Of a stretch of 64,000 nucleotides of DNA, positions 36,899-47,462 are shown piece after piece. Source of the DNA: Erpetoichthys calabaricus (lineage: Eukaryota; Chordata; Cladistia; Polypteriformes; Polypteridae); contig NC_041397.2 of assembly GCF_900747795.2 (NCBI RefSeq), positions 324,367,709 to 324,431,708 of the forward strand. Direction: 5' to 3'. Below the pieces are notes generated by a model. It was not told the DNA's origin. It did no database searches and worked only from the letters and a program-made list of their open reading frames with translations. Numbering within the stretch: the stretch's first letter is position 1; the number at the start of each line of letters is the position of its first letter. A program made the translations under genes and the position numbers.

Positions 36899-37750
36899 CT
36901 AAATGTTGTGCAAGTTGCCAGTGTATACACGAAATCTATAAATGTAACCTGAATTCTCAGCTAAGCAAAACATCTTGATACCAAACCGTGCCCTTTTCAA
37001 TGGTAGATACTGTCGAAACTGTAAGCGGCCCTTCCACGACAATAAACTTTCATCAACTGCAACTGACGGTCCTGGCATGTAGGGCAACTGAAATGCTTCA
37101 AATAAATGATCAATCAAAGGACGTAGCTTGAACAAGTGGTCGCGGTTTGGATCTTTCTTATCTGGCTCGTTTCTGTTGTCATTCAAATGAAAGAATTTCA
37201 GCAGCAAAGAGAATCGGTTACGTGTCATGACAGCTGCAAAAGTAGGTGTTGCATACATAGGATCTGTAGACCAGTACATCTCAATATCTGGTTTTCTGAT
37301 TATTCCCATCAACATCAAAATCCCAATGAATTTTTTCATTTCGTTTTCATCAGTGTCAAACCAAGCACGAACACGGGAATGTGGAGGTAAATTGGGATTT
37401 TTCTCAATAAACTGTGCTGCATACAGATTTGTCTGATGAACAAAATGTCTAATCAAATCAGGTGACACAAACAGCTCATAAAACTGCTCAGCAGTGTAAT
37501 TGTTTACATCAACAATAAAGCCACACGTTCCCTCAAACGAATGCAGAAAAGGTAGTTCACCACGGGCAGCAGCCCAGTTGAGATGACACCCGTCATCCGA
37601 TGCGTCTTCATTCACAATATCATGCAGCGCACGTTGCTGCTCATCACTGTCACTAAAATCTTCTTCAGAACTGCTACAATCATGATCAGAACTGTCCAAA
37701 ATCGCCTGCAAAGCCTCACTTGAAGTCAGTTTACGTTTCGCCATATTCAC
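36899..37750 (-). CDS. piggyBac transposase, N-terminal half
   Basis: This 283-codon frame has no internal stop and starts MNMAKRKLTSSEALQAILD. An acidic N-terminal stretch (SSDHDCSSSEEDFSDSDEQQ) is typical of piggyBac transposases. The DDE_Tnp_1_7 domain begins with YNAEQFYELF-like text (YTAEQFYELFVSPDLIRHFV) and continues through FIGILMLMGIIRKPDIEMYW, LLKFFHLNDNRN and SVAVDESLLSWKGRLQFRQY, which holds the first catalytic Asp. The frame then ends at GNLHNI. Family members are about 550-600 residues; the second and third catalytic Asp and the C-terminal Cys-rich domain are lost. It could still bind ends but not cut. Confidence 0.85.
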   Translation of the reverse strand: MNMAKRKLTSSEALQAILDSSDHDCSSSEEDFSDSDEQQRALHDIVNEDASDDGCHLNWAAARGELPFLHSFEGTCGFIVDVNNYTAEQFYELFVSPDLIRHFVHQTNLYAAQFIEKNPNLPPHSRVRAWFDTDENEMKKFIGILMLMGIIRKPDIEMYWSTDPMYATPTFAAVMTRNRFSLLLKFFHLNDNRNEPDKKDPNRDHLFKLRPLIDHLFEAFQLPYMPGPSVAVDESLLSWKGRLQFRQYLPLKRARFGIKMFCLAENSGYIYRFRVYTGNLHNI

Positions 37751-37887
37751 AGCTGTTACATGCGAATCACGTCACATGACCGGCCAAAACAACCACAGAC
37801 TTGTCGAAATACAACGTAGTAATAATACCCACGCCAAACCGTCAGTTATACTACTTGCCAGGCATTCATATAACCACAGGCAAATGT

Positions 37888-37947
37888 GCCGGATAATTCC
37901 GGCAGTATGGCGTTAGCATTAAAACAATGGTGCCGGATATATCCGGC
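37888..37947. repeat. Paired subterminal palindromes of the piggyBac element
   Basis: GCCGGATAATTCCGGC (37888-37903) and GCCGGATATATCCGGC (37932-37947) lie 28 bp apart, just inside the right TIR. They are likely transposase-binding sites. A half-site, ATATCCGGC, also occurs in the ends of the fold-back element at 10761-12468. Confidence 0.7.
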
Positions 37948-38020
37948 AGAGGGCGGTGAAGGGGTTAAGGTGGGCCAGGATTACAAGTTTTGTCGTAGGC
38001 TTTAGGAATTCTAGTGTTAA

Positions 38021-38759
38021 AGTGAATGCCTGACAGCTGAAACAGCTGGAAGGAGAAAAGTGAAGAACTGGCATGTAGAAAAGGCACAGCTAAGGTGAAC
38101 AGTAGATGAGGAAGAGGAAAAAAGAAGTGCAAACCGTCTACAGTAAAAGAGAGCAGTGCTGATTGAGTCAAAATATGACCCTAACATGTAGAGAGGTGAC
38201 AAACCAGACATACATGAGCAGTGTCAGAAACTGACAGAGGAGTTGTCGATAGACAACAAAAATACTGCAATCACAGTGTTGTAGTGTATTGGAGTGAGTG
38301 TGGTGGACAGAAGACGATTTTTATTAATTGACCTTCCATAAATGATCTGTGTGCAGAGGCCTATCCTTAGCGTGGCACCAGCAGTTACCTGTTTACACAT
38401 CAATAAGCGAGACCACCAGATCTGTCTGATAGGAAAAGCAACTGTTGCAACTTCAGTAAAAAACACCACAGGGACTAGAAAACTAAAGCCTATTAAGGAA
38501 TTGTCCTTGGAAGAAGTTCTCAAGCAAGCCAACTCTTTTTCAGAAGATAAGCCAATATTTAATGTAGCCTTTGGCCTTTCATGGGGATAAGAACTGTTTG
38601 TTTAACTGCAAACTAATAGGACCCCTTTTAAAAAGTCAAATTTATTACATCAGCTGCACATTTACAGGAGTCAAAGAGGCAGGCCTCATTCCATCTGATA
38701 ACTACTGATCTTCAAGCGTTTATGTAATTGTATCACAAGCTTTGTTTTCAGTTGGTGAT
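38021..38759. other. Unique sequence, no gene supported
   Basis: A short open frame on plus (38342-38590) includes RKLKPIKELSLEEVLKQANS, but no family is recognised and there is no splice or start context. Treated as non-coding. Confidence 0.45.
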
Positions 38760-38860
38760 CCAAACTGGTCCAGTAACTTAACTTATAGGCTATTCATTGG
38801 GTCCCAGCCTCCTGATAGACTCTTGTACATCAGGAGGCTGGGACCCAATGACCAGTTTGG
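38760..38860. repeat. Quasi-palindrome with 22-bp perfect arms
   Basis: 38795-38816 and 38829-38850 are perfect reverse complements with a 12-bp loop. Further out, CCAAACTGGT (38760-38769) pairs with ACCAGTTTGG (38851-38860). This leaves a 25-nt one-sided bulge on the left. It suggests template switching rather than a transposon. Confidence 0.9.
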
Positions 38861-39079
38861 AAGATTCTGGGGCAATCTCCCAGAACACACGAGCTCCATC
38901 AAAAAAAAAAAAAATGAGACTAACCTTATAGCCTTGGGACCAAGAGTGGGAGGGGAGAAACAAAGAGATGGTTCTAGAACGTGTTCTAACTTGTCACAGT
39001 GAGAAAAGGCTCAACTCGATCACTTCACTCAGTACAAGTGGATGCACGTTCAGATGTAGATGTTTTCTTACCTTCGTTA

Positions 39080-39240
39080 AGAAAATGTTGGAGTGCAAGA
39101 GTGAAGAGCAAGGTAACATCAAGTTTCTTATGAAACTGAAGAAGTCCATGATGGAGTCTTTTCAATTAATGACTGAGGCTTACGATGAAGAGTGAATGTC
39201 TTGTGCACATGTTTTTGAATGGCACAAGTCGGTGCTCAAA
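39080..39240 (+). pseudogene. HTH_48-type (mariner transposase N-terminal) remnant
   Basis: The frame has SEEQGNIKFLMKLKKSMMES, FQLMTEAYDEE, then a stop, then (in the other frame) MSCAHVFEWHKS. This is the QRxNIKFCVKLGKSxxETxxxxxxAYGxExxxxxxVFEWHKRF pattern of the HTH_48 domain found at the N-terminus of mariner-type transposases and FLJ37770-like proteins. One frameshift/stop. The rest of the transposase is not found nearby. Confidence 0.65.
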
Positions 39241-40080
39241 ATGAACCCATTTATTTGTCAGAATTGCTTTGAATGTTGGCAGCATCACATGCAGAAGGGA
39301 AGTATTTTGAAGGTGATCATCGTTCATTTTCTTAATTTGTTAGATAAAAAGAGTCTTTAATTTTGTGTCAGATATTGTATGTCTGAGTTCATAGCCACTA
39401 TACACCATATATTTATAATTATATTACTCTGTTATTGTGCATAATTTTAACTTTTCTAGTTAATAAATTGTTAATTACTGTAAATAACATTTGACTATTT
39501 ATTGCAGGTATTAATGTTGTAAAGGCATAACCATTTCTTTACGTGGGAATATGTTGAAAACTCAGCCTCTCGTGTTCACAGGTCTAAATATTCATAAGTG
39601 CCCATGTTTATCATTAGGCCTTGACTTAAATGTAACACACGTTAAGTTAAGCTGCCTAGCCTTTGAGGTTTTATTATGGAGCACATTCTTGAGATTGCAT
39701 GTGAATTATTATTCATGTAACACACACTAAGTAATCTTTAAATATTCATAATAAATTGGAGTCAGAGTAAGAGATCTGTATCCTTATTCCATCATCAGTT
39801 AAGTGGTGTGATAGCTGTAGGTGAAATAAATAATTAAAATAACAGGTATAAACACATAATCAATAAACACATAAAATGAATACCCAGCTACAGAGGCCTA
39901 CAGGATGCCTTTCGACTTGTCAGCCCTTGACAACAGCATTGTCTAAGTGTCCTACTTTTGTAGTGTAGTCAGCTAGAAATGCAGAGACCCCTTTATGGTG
40001 AATGCTGTAGAGCCAGGAAGCCTGAGGTTTGAGGCTGTGCCATTGCTGCCTGCTGCACAGACACGCTGATGTTGTTGAAT
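39241..40080. other. AT-rich, no gene seen
   Basis: Unique AT-rich DNA with no domain, element end or RNA gene recognised. Confidence 0.5.
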
Positions 40081-40084
40081 AATG

Positions 40085-40735
40085 TATGAATAATGAGAGC
40101 ACAGATCCTTTTCCCACTGTCCTCTTGGATCTTTGAAAGGAAGGGACTGTAAAATGGTTTTATATATTGCAGAAATGTTGTCTAAGTCCTTGAAACTGAT
40201 GAATATTTTTTCCAGCATAGAGGTGGGTGAGAGGTGAGGAAAATTGGGCAGGTTCTGTTTAACAAAGTTTCTAATTTGAAGATAGTGAAAGAAATGTGTT
40301 GCTGGAAAGTTACTTTTAGAATGTCATTGTTTGTAGGATGTGAAGACGTTGTCTATGTACAGATCTGTAAGTGACTTAATCCCAAATGTTTTCCAGACAT
40401 TAAAAACTGCATATGTTTGCGAGGGTTGAAAAAGGTGGTTCTCATGCAGAGGTAACACAGATAAAATCTTCACTGTCTTGAAATACCTCCTACATTGGTT
40501 CTATATTCTGAGTGAGTGAAGCACAATTGGGTTATTAGTATATTGGAGATAACTTGCATTTATTGGGGAGCAAAGCAAAGAATATAAACAAGTACTGCAG
40601 GATTTTATTTCTATTGCAGACCAAGCCTGCATATGTTCATCTATTTGTGTCCAGGTTTTTATAGCTTGTATGTTTGCTGCCCAGTAATAAAACTGAAAGT
40701 TAAGTAGATACAGTTCCCCTTCTAACTGAGTACCA
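40085..40735 (-). mobile_element. L1-type ORF2 internal fragment
   Basis: Matches the minus-strand L1 at 62640-63300. Visible are NFQFYYWAANIQAIKTWTQI (about 40650-40700), SCSTCLYSLLCSPINASY and, toward the left, ENIFISFKDLDNISAIYKTI. Both the 5' and 3' parts of the element are missing, so it is a truncated or deleted copy of the same family as 29390-30420 and 61869-64000. Confidence 0.78.
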
Positions 40736-40739
40736 GATG

Positions 40740-43700
40740 AACTCATACTCAGTGTCACCAACTCTTTCACGCTGCCATCCCCTGGAGCCTCTCCTGATAA
40801 TCCCCTACGACACGGTGCCTATGTGTTCTAAATTAAAATTCAAGTATCTCCTTAAATTGGTAGACTTCACACCTTTTAAATCCCTTTAACCTGAGGGCTG
40901 AGCGTTCACATGTTCCACCAGTGTTAGATTTTTATTAAGGAATGAATAATCAACAAGAAGTTATAAAATCATCCGAAGATACCAAACACCAGAGGTGTTC
41001 ACAAATCAAAACTTACCAAGTGAACAGACTTTACAAATATCAGACACCCTTACTGTTTTTTTAAATTAATTAAGTAAATGAAATAACATTGCAACTCTAT
41101 TTTACACACTATAAAGCATTTATAGAACATTTGGCTTTGAGAATACGTACCCACCATTTTAAAACAGTTTCATTAAAAATAAATGCTCTTTTTCCACATG
41201 GATTCCAACAAAACCTCACCAAACACTTCTCTGAAAAGAACTGAATATTAAGAATGTTAGGAATAATATTTCTCACTCACATCTAAAACTTCACACCTCA
41301 GCTTTCCCCTGTTTGTATGTAATATGAAGAGCGGCCACTAGAGGGAGCAGCCTGGCCACAGAAAATTCAGCTGATCTCACGGCTCTGAAAGTCGTGCCAG
41401 TCACATGACCAGCGTCTGCCATCTGTCTCTGAATTTGCACCATCAAGTGTTTAGCACCTGGCGTTAGGTGGTCTTATTTAACTCAACAGCCCTGACTGTA
41501 CATTTGCTGGTCTGATCACTTTAACCCCCTCTTATTACAGTTAAACTTTTGTGTATTTTAGATATAATTGTTAAGTGACTGTTTTGATGATTTATTCTTA
41601 TTCATTTTATCAGCCACTCTGTATTTTTCCGCCTTCACATCTGAGCTTTCCCATGTTTGTATGTAATAAGGAGAGCGGCCACTAGAGGGAGCAGCCTGTC
41701 CACACTTGATCGTCATGTGATTGAGTGTGTTTACATGTGCTTTACTGACCTGCATTATTCACAGAAACCCGGTTACAAAATGGCCACGTAAATCGCTTAT
41801 TTTGTGTGGAGAAACTGGGCTTTTGCTCCCTGACAAACGCGGTTAGAAGACGTCGATTTCTCCACAAGTAATTCAGCTATTTGACCAAGTGAACCCTTAA
41901 CCTGCAGTTAAGAATTTTGTAATCTAAGGGTTATTTCAGAATATTAGATAACTATGCCATTGCGATTCTTCTGTTACTATGCACTTTAGCAAATGTGTCT
42001 GCTGCTTTGTCCCTCTCCAAGTCGTGTGTTTCTGTCATTAATAGAAAGAAAATACAGAACAAGTAGCAGCAACTTCATCTACATCTGTGCTGCTTAATGT
42101 GAACTTTTGTGGTCTATTTGCCAGATTTTTCCATCACTTTTTCCATATTGTTTCATGTAACATCTACCTTCAGTGTTTCTACAATGTACACGTTAGCTTC
42201 TTAGAGAAGGTTGTAGTTAAATGAAGAACAGGACCCTTGTGATTAGGGACAATGAAGACCCCTTGCTAGACCACACCCAGATATCATTTGTACTATGGTG
42301 GGGCTTTTATCTCAAAATGTCAAACCTGGGGCATGGGAATCCCTGAGATGGTTCTCGATTGGTGTGTTTTGAGGATTTTGGTTTGCAGGTCACTGTGCTC
42401 GAGTTCAGCAGACCACCACTTGGAAGTCTGTGATGGTCAGAGCAGCCCTCATTGTCAGATCACCGGCTGTGTCCGCGTCAGTTACCTGGTTGAGCTGGTG
42501 TTTAGTCAGCAAGTGCAATGTGTTTTAAGTGACGGGACACCTATTGAAATATTTACTTAATTAATTGATACACCAAAGTATGTAAAGAAATGAACGTTGT
42601 AACTATAGTCTGAAATGGGCGGTACAGCGGCACGGTGGTAGTGCTGCTGCCTTGCAACAAGGAGGCCGCGGTTGACGTCTCGGGTCCTCCCCGTGTGGAG
42701 TTTGCATGTTCTCCTCATGTCTCTGAAGGTGTCCCCCCACAGTCCAAAGCTGGCCGACTGACAGGACAGGACAGTGCAGTGGACTCACTTTGACTTTTGC
42801 TGCCAAACCTCCCACATGTGCCGCGTCAATCCTAGAATGAAAGCGAATACAAACCGTTCATCTTAGGCAGACCTCACTAACGTCTTGTTTCATTTATTTA
42901 AGTTAAACCCCTCGCGTGTACACAAACACTAAACAGGAGTGCCGATGGCCTTATTTGTCCTTTGCTGTCAGTTTCTTCAACTTCATGGTAAAGGCAGACG
43001 CATTACGGTATAAATTTTAGGCGAAATTAGTCTCAGTTGGATCATCTCTGATATTTTAGCAAATGCTCTTTGAATTAATGTTCAAATTGTGTTCAGATTC
43101 ATGACTACTACAGCAGGTTTGAGTCAGTACTTTTATCTTTATCTTTCTGTTTGTTCATTTTCAGTACCGCAGCAGGTGTGGGGTTAAAAAATGTAAAAAG
43201 CCCACCGGCACATCACTAGTGCCAGTTAATCTAACTGGCGACTTTAAATAGACCCCTGGTGAATGTGTGTGTGTGTGTCTGGCAATGGGCTGGCATCCCG
43301 TCCAGGGTTAGTTTCTGACCTGTAGCCTCGCTGTGTCCCACAATGCATTGCCTTTGCAGGTAATCCAATAAATGTGCGAGTGATGACACGACTCATTGAA
43401 ACAAACTGAGACGAGGGGGCTTCACACGAATAGGCCTCCTGTGTAACAACGAGAAGCACTCATACACAACTGAAGACTTCCCTAACGCATCGATTAGGAC
43501 CAAAGTGGCAACGAAACAAAGCCCCCCTGACTCTTACAAAGCCATTTGTACCACATAATTGCAGTTTCATCTAAAATCCTACCATATAGGCACACATTTA
43601 TTTCTCCTTTTGGTTAATTATTAGTGAACTGCGTCATTTTATGTTTCCAAACTTGGACCAAAGTTTTGTTGAATTGTTGTGACTTTGTGCCCCAGAATGT

Positions 43701-43970
43701 GCTCCTTCTCTACTCTTTACCCACCGCCAATCCAAAGGTCTCCCTACATCACTTAAAGCTGTTTCAGGGTAGGCAAGTCGTGTATTAAGATGGATTGTGT
43801 CCAATTCGATACACTCTGAGTTTAGAATGTGCATTACAGCTCTGTGCACACGCGACCAAAACCACGCCATTGTGCTTGAATCCATTCATGATGCTGCTGG
43901 TGAAAGGGGCCAAAGTACATTCACAGAACAGAAGTGGGATTGTGTCTCCTGAGGCACTGGGGTGGCACAA
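40740..43970. other. Intergenic, two short repeats, no gene recognised
   Basis: Contains a ~70-bp direct repeat (41291-41360 and 41634-41705, sharing GCGGCCACTAGAGGGAGCAG). A degenerate SINE head on plus is at about 42605-42740, and a SINE body fragment at about 43278-43330. None of the open frames has a recognisable domain. Confidence 0.5.
42605..42740 (+). mobile_element. Degenerate SINE head, same family as 27915
   Basis: GGCACGGTGGTAGTGCTGCTGCC, then CGGGTCCTCCCCGTGTGGAG, GTTTGCATGTTCTCC and ACAGTCCAAAG in family order, with many changes. The tail part is missing or diverged. Confidence 0.7.
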
Positions 43971-43974
43971 GATT

Positions 43975-44540
43975 CAAGATTCAAGATTCTTTATTTGTCA
44001 CATGAATAGTTATACAGGACAACATGCAGTGAAATGCATCCTGGTCCGCTTACCAAAACTTTGCAAAGTTAGAAGAACATCAGTGAGATTAACAAAAGAG
44101 TCCTAGATTGAAAGATAACAGTATAATAGAACACAATAAATAAGTAAAATTAAGTGAATAAAGTAGAATTAAATGTTAAGGTGCAATAGTGCAGTGATTA
44201 TTGTGACAAACTAAAGTTAGACAGGTACGTAGTTAAATGACAGACCAATTCCAAAACAAGGTAAGGGTAGACGGCGTAGTACAACTTCAGTCCAGTCTAA
44301 GTATGTGGAGGGTCATGGAGGAGATGGCATGTTCTGATTTAACTCCTTCTGAGTCTCTCTGTCCTGGCCAGTATGCTGATTTCACAGATGAAACAGGCTA
44401 CTGCTGGGATGAGAGGAGTCTTTGATAATCCTGAGAGCTCTGGTCCTGCATCTTCTGGTGTAAATGTCCTGCTGAGATGGTAGAGCTGACCTACAGCAGT
44501 GCTCCACTGCTGTAGATCACTTTCTGAACAACAGACTACA
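43975..44540 (-). mobile_element. Non-LTR (Rex1/CR1-like) 3' fragment
   Basis: On plus it begins with the tandem AAGATTCAAGATTCAAGATT followed by CTTTATTTGTCACATGAATA. On the minus strand this is a CATGTGACAAATAAAGAATC 3' end with a (TTGAATC)n tail. The body toward 44540 looks like the ORF end of such a LINE (TGATCTACAGCAGTGGAGC). The family assignment is tentative. Confidence 0.45.
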
Positions 44541-44895
44541 ATACAAGTTTAAGTAACTTAAATAACCCGTGCTGTATATAGTGCCTTTCAGTCGTGCTGC
44601 TCTAACAGGACCACATGCCTCTCTGCCTTAACAGGGACTTTCACTGACACTCAGGGTCAAAGCAGCCTGGAGGACACGTAGCTGTGAATCAACAGTGACC
44701 CCTGCTGGTCGGACTGGTATTTGTAGGACACACACCTGAATGGCTTCTCACACATTAAATCAAATCAAGTAATAGTCGAGACCCCGACAGCCGCACTCAG
44801 CCTGCATTCTCATCCCCAAATTCAGTCCCAGACGTGCTATATATGAATTTTATTTTGACCTGCGCTTGTGGGGACATCAAGAGACTGGTGGAGGA

Positions 44896-45437
44896 TCAGT
44901 TGTTACCTGGTGTCAGATGGCAGATTGTCACACTACAGTCAGGACCAACCCCAAACCCTGGATAGAGCGGCTTAGTGAAGGAGGTGTTGAGCCTGTGCAG
45001 GAGGGTCATTGTGTGTGAGACGCTATAAAATGACAGCGAGCCAGCAGGCCAGTCGAGATACACACCTATTCTGGGGCTGTAGGGGGTGCTGAGGATAGTA
45101 CACTTGTTATTGTGATACACCGAGTACTGGGAATAAGAGCAATACAAACTCCAGGACTTGTCGTTGTTTCCAAGGCTGCACTCCATGCCGTCTCCTTTCC
45201 TGCTCAGTCCTTGATATGCGACTCCAATCGCCAGATTGTCTCCAGTGCACTCCACCTCCCAGTAACAGCGAGTCCCAGTCAGAGCCTCTCTGCACAGAAC
45301 TTGGGGCCAGTGGTCAAATCTGTTAGGATGATCAGGATATTTGGCCTTTGTCCCCTCACGTGTCACCTTCCTGTTCCCTTCAGTCAGATGGAGGTCTCTG
45401 TGTGCCGTGTTGATGTTCAGTGTGAGAGGACAGAAGT
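44896..45437 (-). CDS. PRY-SPRY (B30.2) terminal exon, TRIM/NLR-type host gene
   Basis: A single 542-nt exon, about 180 residues, open from acceptor TTCTCTCCTTTCAG|A (45438) to the stop at 44896. PRY part: DFCPLTLNINTAHRDLHLTE, NRKVT. SPRY part: RFDHWPQVLCREALTGTRCYWEVEC, LAIGVAYQGLSRKG, LGNNDKSWSLYCS, RIGVYLDWPAGSLSFYSV, LLHRLNTSFTKPLYPGFGVG. The LDxxAGxLSFY and WEVE motifs are intact. B30.2 is a protein-binding module ending finTRIM/TRIM E3 ligases, butyrophilins and many fish NLRs. RING, B-box or NACHT exons upstream (higher coordinates) are not seen before the Tc1 element at 45812, so the gene identity is open. No stop or frameshift. Confidence 0.85.
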
Positions 45438-45811
45438 CTGAAAGGAGAGAAAAGAAAATGAGTGAGGACATCTGGGAGTGTGTAACGGGACTGGGGGCGG
45501 AGCACAACACAGACAATTAACAAGAGCCAATCAGGAGCTGCGCTGATGAGACTCAAACGTGTGCCTTCAACAGTAAAGAGCTCGTCTGATTGGACAGAAT
45601 CTGTAGAAATTTAAAATGAAATCACAAAGAAATGACAACGACAGGCAAGTCGGACATTTGGAGAGAGTTTCGGTCATCAGGAGTTATGATAAACCGTATG
45701 AGGTCACCGTTGAGGTCAGAGTTCAAACGCACTGTTTCATAGATTGCTGGCTTTATGAAAAGAATACTTTTTATTGTCACAGTCCAAATGCTATGATGGG
45801 TAAGGAAAAGG
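45438..45811 (-). other. Intron upstream of B30.2 exon
   Basis: A pyrimidine-rich tract (on minus) precedes the acceptor at 45438. No further exon is recognised here. Confidence 0.6.
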
Positions 45812-47349
45812 GGATCCCCCCTTCGAAATATTCCCATTTTTTTTGCTTTACAACTTTAACTTTATACACACAAACCGATATTTCTTCCTAGCTTTACTTA
45901 CTCAATGCCACCTCTAACATTCAAGTGAAAGATATCAGAGCTACAGATCAGAAAAATGATAAGAAATCAGAAACAAGACCTACTGAGATTAATAAAGGAC
46001 CCCCCCCCCCCCCCCATGTCAGTGTCATTTTGTTGAACCCCCTTCTGCTTTAATGACAGCCTTGAGTCTGTTGGGCTACTTCTCTATCAGCTTTGCACAC
46101 CTAGACTGTGTCATATTTGACCCCCACTCTTCTTTACAGTTTATCTGTTCAAGTTCGGTCACATTGGATGGTGAGTGTTGGTGGTCTGCAGATCTTCAGA
46201 TCTTTCCACAGATTTTCAGTGATTTAGGTCTGGGCTCTGACTGGCCACACAAGGACATTCACTTTTTTCTCCTTCAGCCACTGTGTGGTCAATTTTGCTG
46301 TGTGCTTCGGGTCGTTGTCATGTCAAAAGGTGAACATTCTGCCCATCTTCAACTTTCTGGCATAGGGTAGCAGGTTTTCATCCAGAATTTGACAGTATTT
46401 TGCCCCATCCATTTTTGCTTCTACCCTAACGATAGCCCCAGGCCCCCCACAACAGGATGCTGCCCCCGCCATGCTTTACTGTAGGTGTGGTGTGATGTGG
46501 ATGGTGAGCTGCATTGGTGTACCGTTTGGTTTTGAGTTCGATTTTGGTCTCATCTGACCAGAAGTCCTTTTTCCACTTGGCATCAGAATCTTCAAGGTGC
46601 ATTGTGGCAAAGCTGAAACGAGCCTTAATGTGGCCTTTCTTGGGAAGTGGCTTTTTCCTTGCGACCCCCCCGTGAACAAGTCACAATTGTGGAGCACTTG
46701 TGAAATTGTTGTCACCTGCACACAATGACCACTCTTTGCCATAAGATCCTGTAACTCCTTCAAAGTGGCCATCGGCCTCTCGGTAGCCTCTCTTACCAGT
46801 TTCCTTCTTGCTCTTCCGTCCAGTTTGGAGGATCCAAGGAGGGTCCTAGTAGCACCAAACACTTCTTTATGATGGACTTTACTGAGCTCCTTGGGATTGA
46901 TAAAGCCTTTGAGATGTTTTTGTCTCCATCTCCTGCCTTATGTCTGTCCACAACTCTGTCCCTGAGATCTTTTGAAAGTGGCTTGCCACCCATAGTCAGT
47001 TGTGTGCTGTCAGTGGCACTACCAAGAAAGGGAATGAATGGACCAGGAACAGCTTCACTGATCACACGGATTAGAGTTGATCACAGGTAGAAGGAAGCCA
47101 GTAACCGCAATGGAAATGGTGGGCACTGACACCTGATTGAATTTCTTGTTGGGTGGGGGATCCTTTATTCATCTCAGTATGTCTTGTTTTTGATTTTTTT
47201 AAATTCTTCTGAACTGTAGCTGTGATTTCTTTCACTTGGATATTAGAGATTGCATTGAGTAAGTAAAGCTGGAAAAAATATTAGTTTGTGTGTTTACATT
47301 TAAGGCTGTAAAGCAAAAAAAAAATGGGAATATTTCAAAGGGGGGATTC
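45812..47349 (-). mobile_element. Tc1-like transposon with ~200-bp inverted repeats, broken
   Basis: The left TIR (45812-46012) and the reverse complement of the right TIR (47150-47349) match along about 200 bp, for example CTTTACTTACTCAATGC and GAAATATTCCCATTTTTTTT. The transposase runs on minus from MGGKPLSKDLRDRVVDRHKA (46993) to near 46045. A poly(C) tract at 46001-46015 is part of the left TIR. This long inverted-repeat structure is typical of the Tc1/mariner IR/DR groups. The right end abuts a (TATC)n array. Confidence 0.85.
46045..46993 (-). pseudogene. Tc1-like transposase, several frameshifts
   Basis: The DNA-binding part is SKDLRDRVVDRHKAGDGDKN, ISKALSIPRSSVKSIIKK (HTH). The second helix-turn-helix region is GRARRKLVREATERPMATLK, ELQDLMAKSGHCVQVTTISQ. 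Toward the left the catalytic domain is broken into frames: KRTSGQMRPKSNSKPNGT, and on the same strand pieces such as [19 protein letters not shown]-like and [12 protein letters not shown]-like remain by eye. At least three frames are needed, so it is dead. Family length is about 340 residues. Confidence 0.75.

Positions 47350-47462
<113 letters not shown>

Larger units (their letters stand above)
36779..37964 (-). mobile_element. piggyBac transposon, internally shortened, with intact ends
   Basis: Flanked by TTAA on both sides (36775-36778 and 37965-37968). The terminal inverted repeats are CCCTTTAACCGCC at the left and CCCCTTCACCGCC at the right (11 of 13 matching). Two subterminal palindromes (37888-37903 and 37932-37947) lie by the right end. 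It encodes only the N-terminal half of a transposase (36899-37750). It is young-looking, with clean ends. TTAA insertion and TIRs are the hallmark of piggyBac. Confidence 0.88.
36165..38016 (+). mobile_element. piggyBac-like non-autonomous element carrying a second piggyBac
   Basis: Related to 30570-34659. The right end GGAATTCTAGTG is flanked by TTAA (38017-38020). A tRNA-like module lies on the minus strand at about 36240-36330 (B-box-like GCAGGTTCAAGTC). Its body is interrupted at TTAA (36775-36778) by the 36779-37964 copy. The left end is not sharply defined. Confidence 0.65.

Noticed and set aside
38342-38590. 82-codon frame (RKLKPIKELSLEEVL)
   Set aside because: No recognised family, no splice or upstream context; kept as unsupported.
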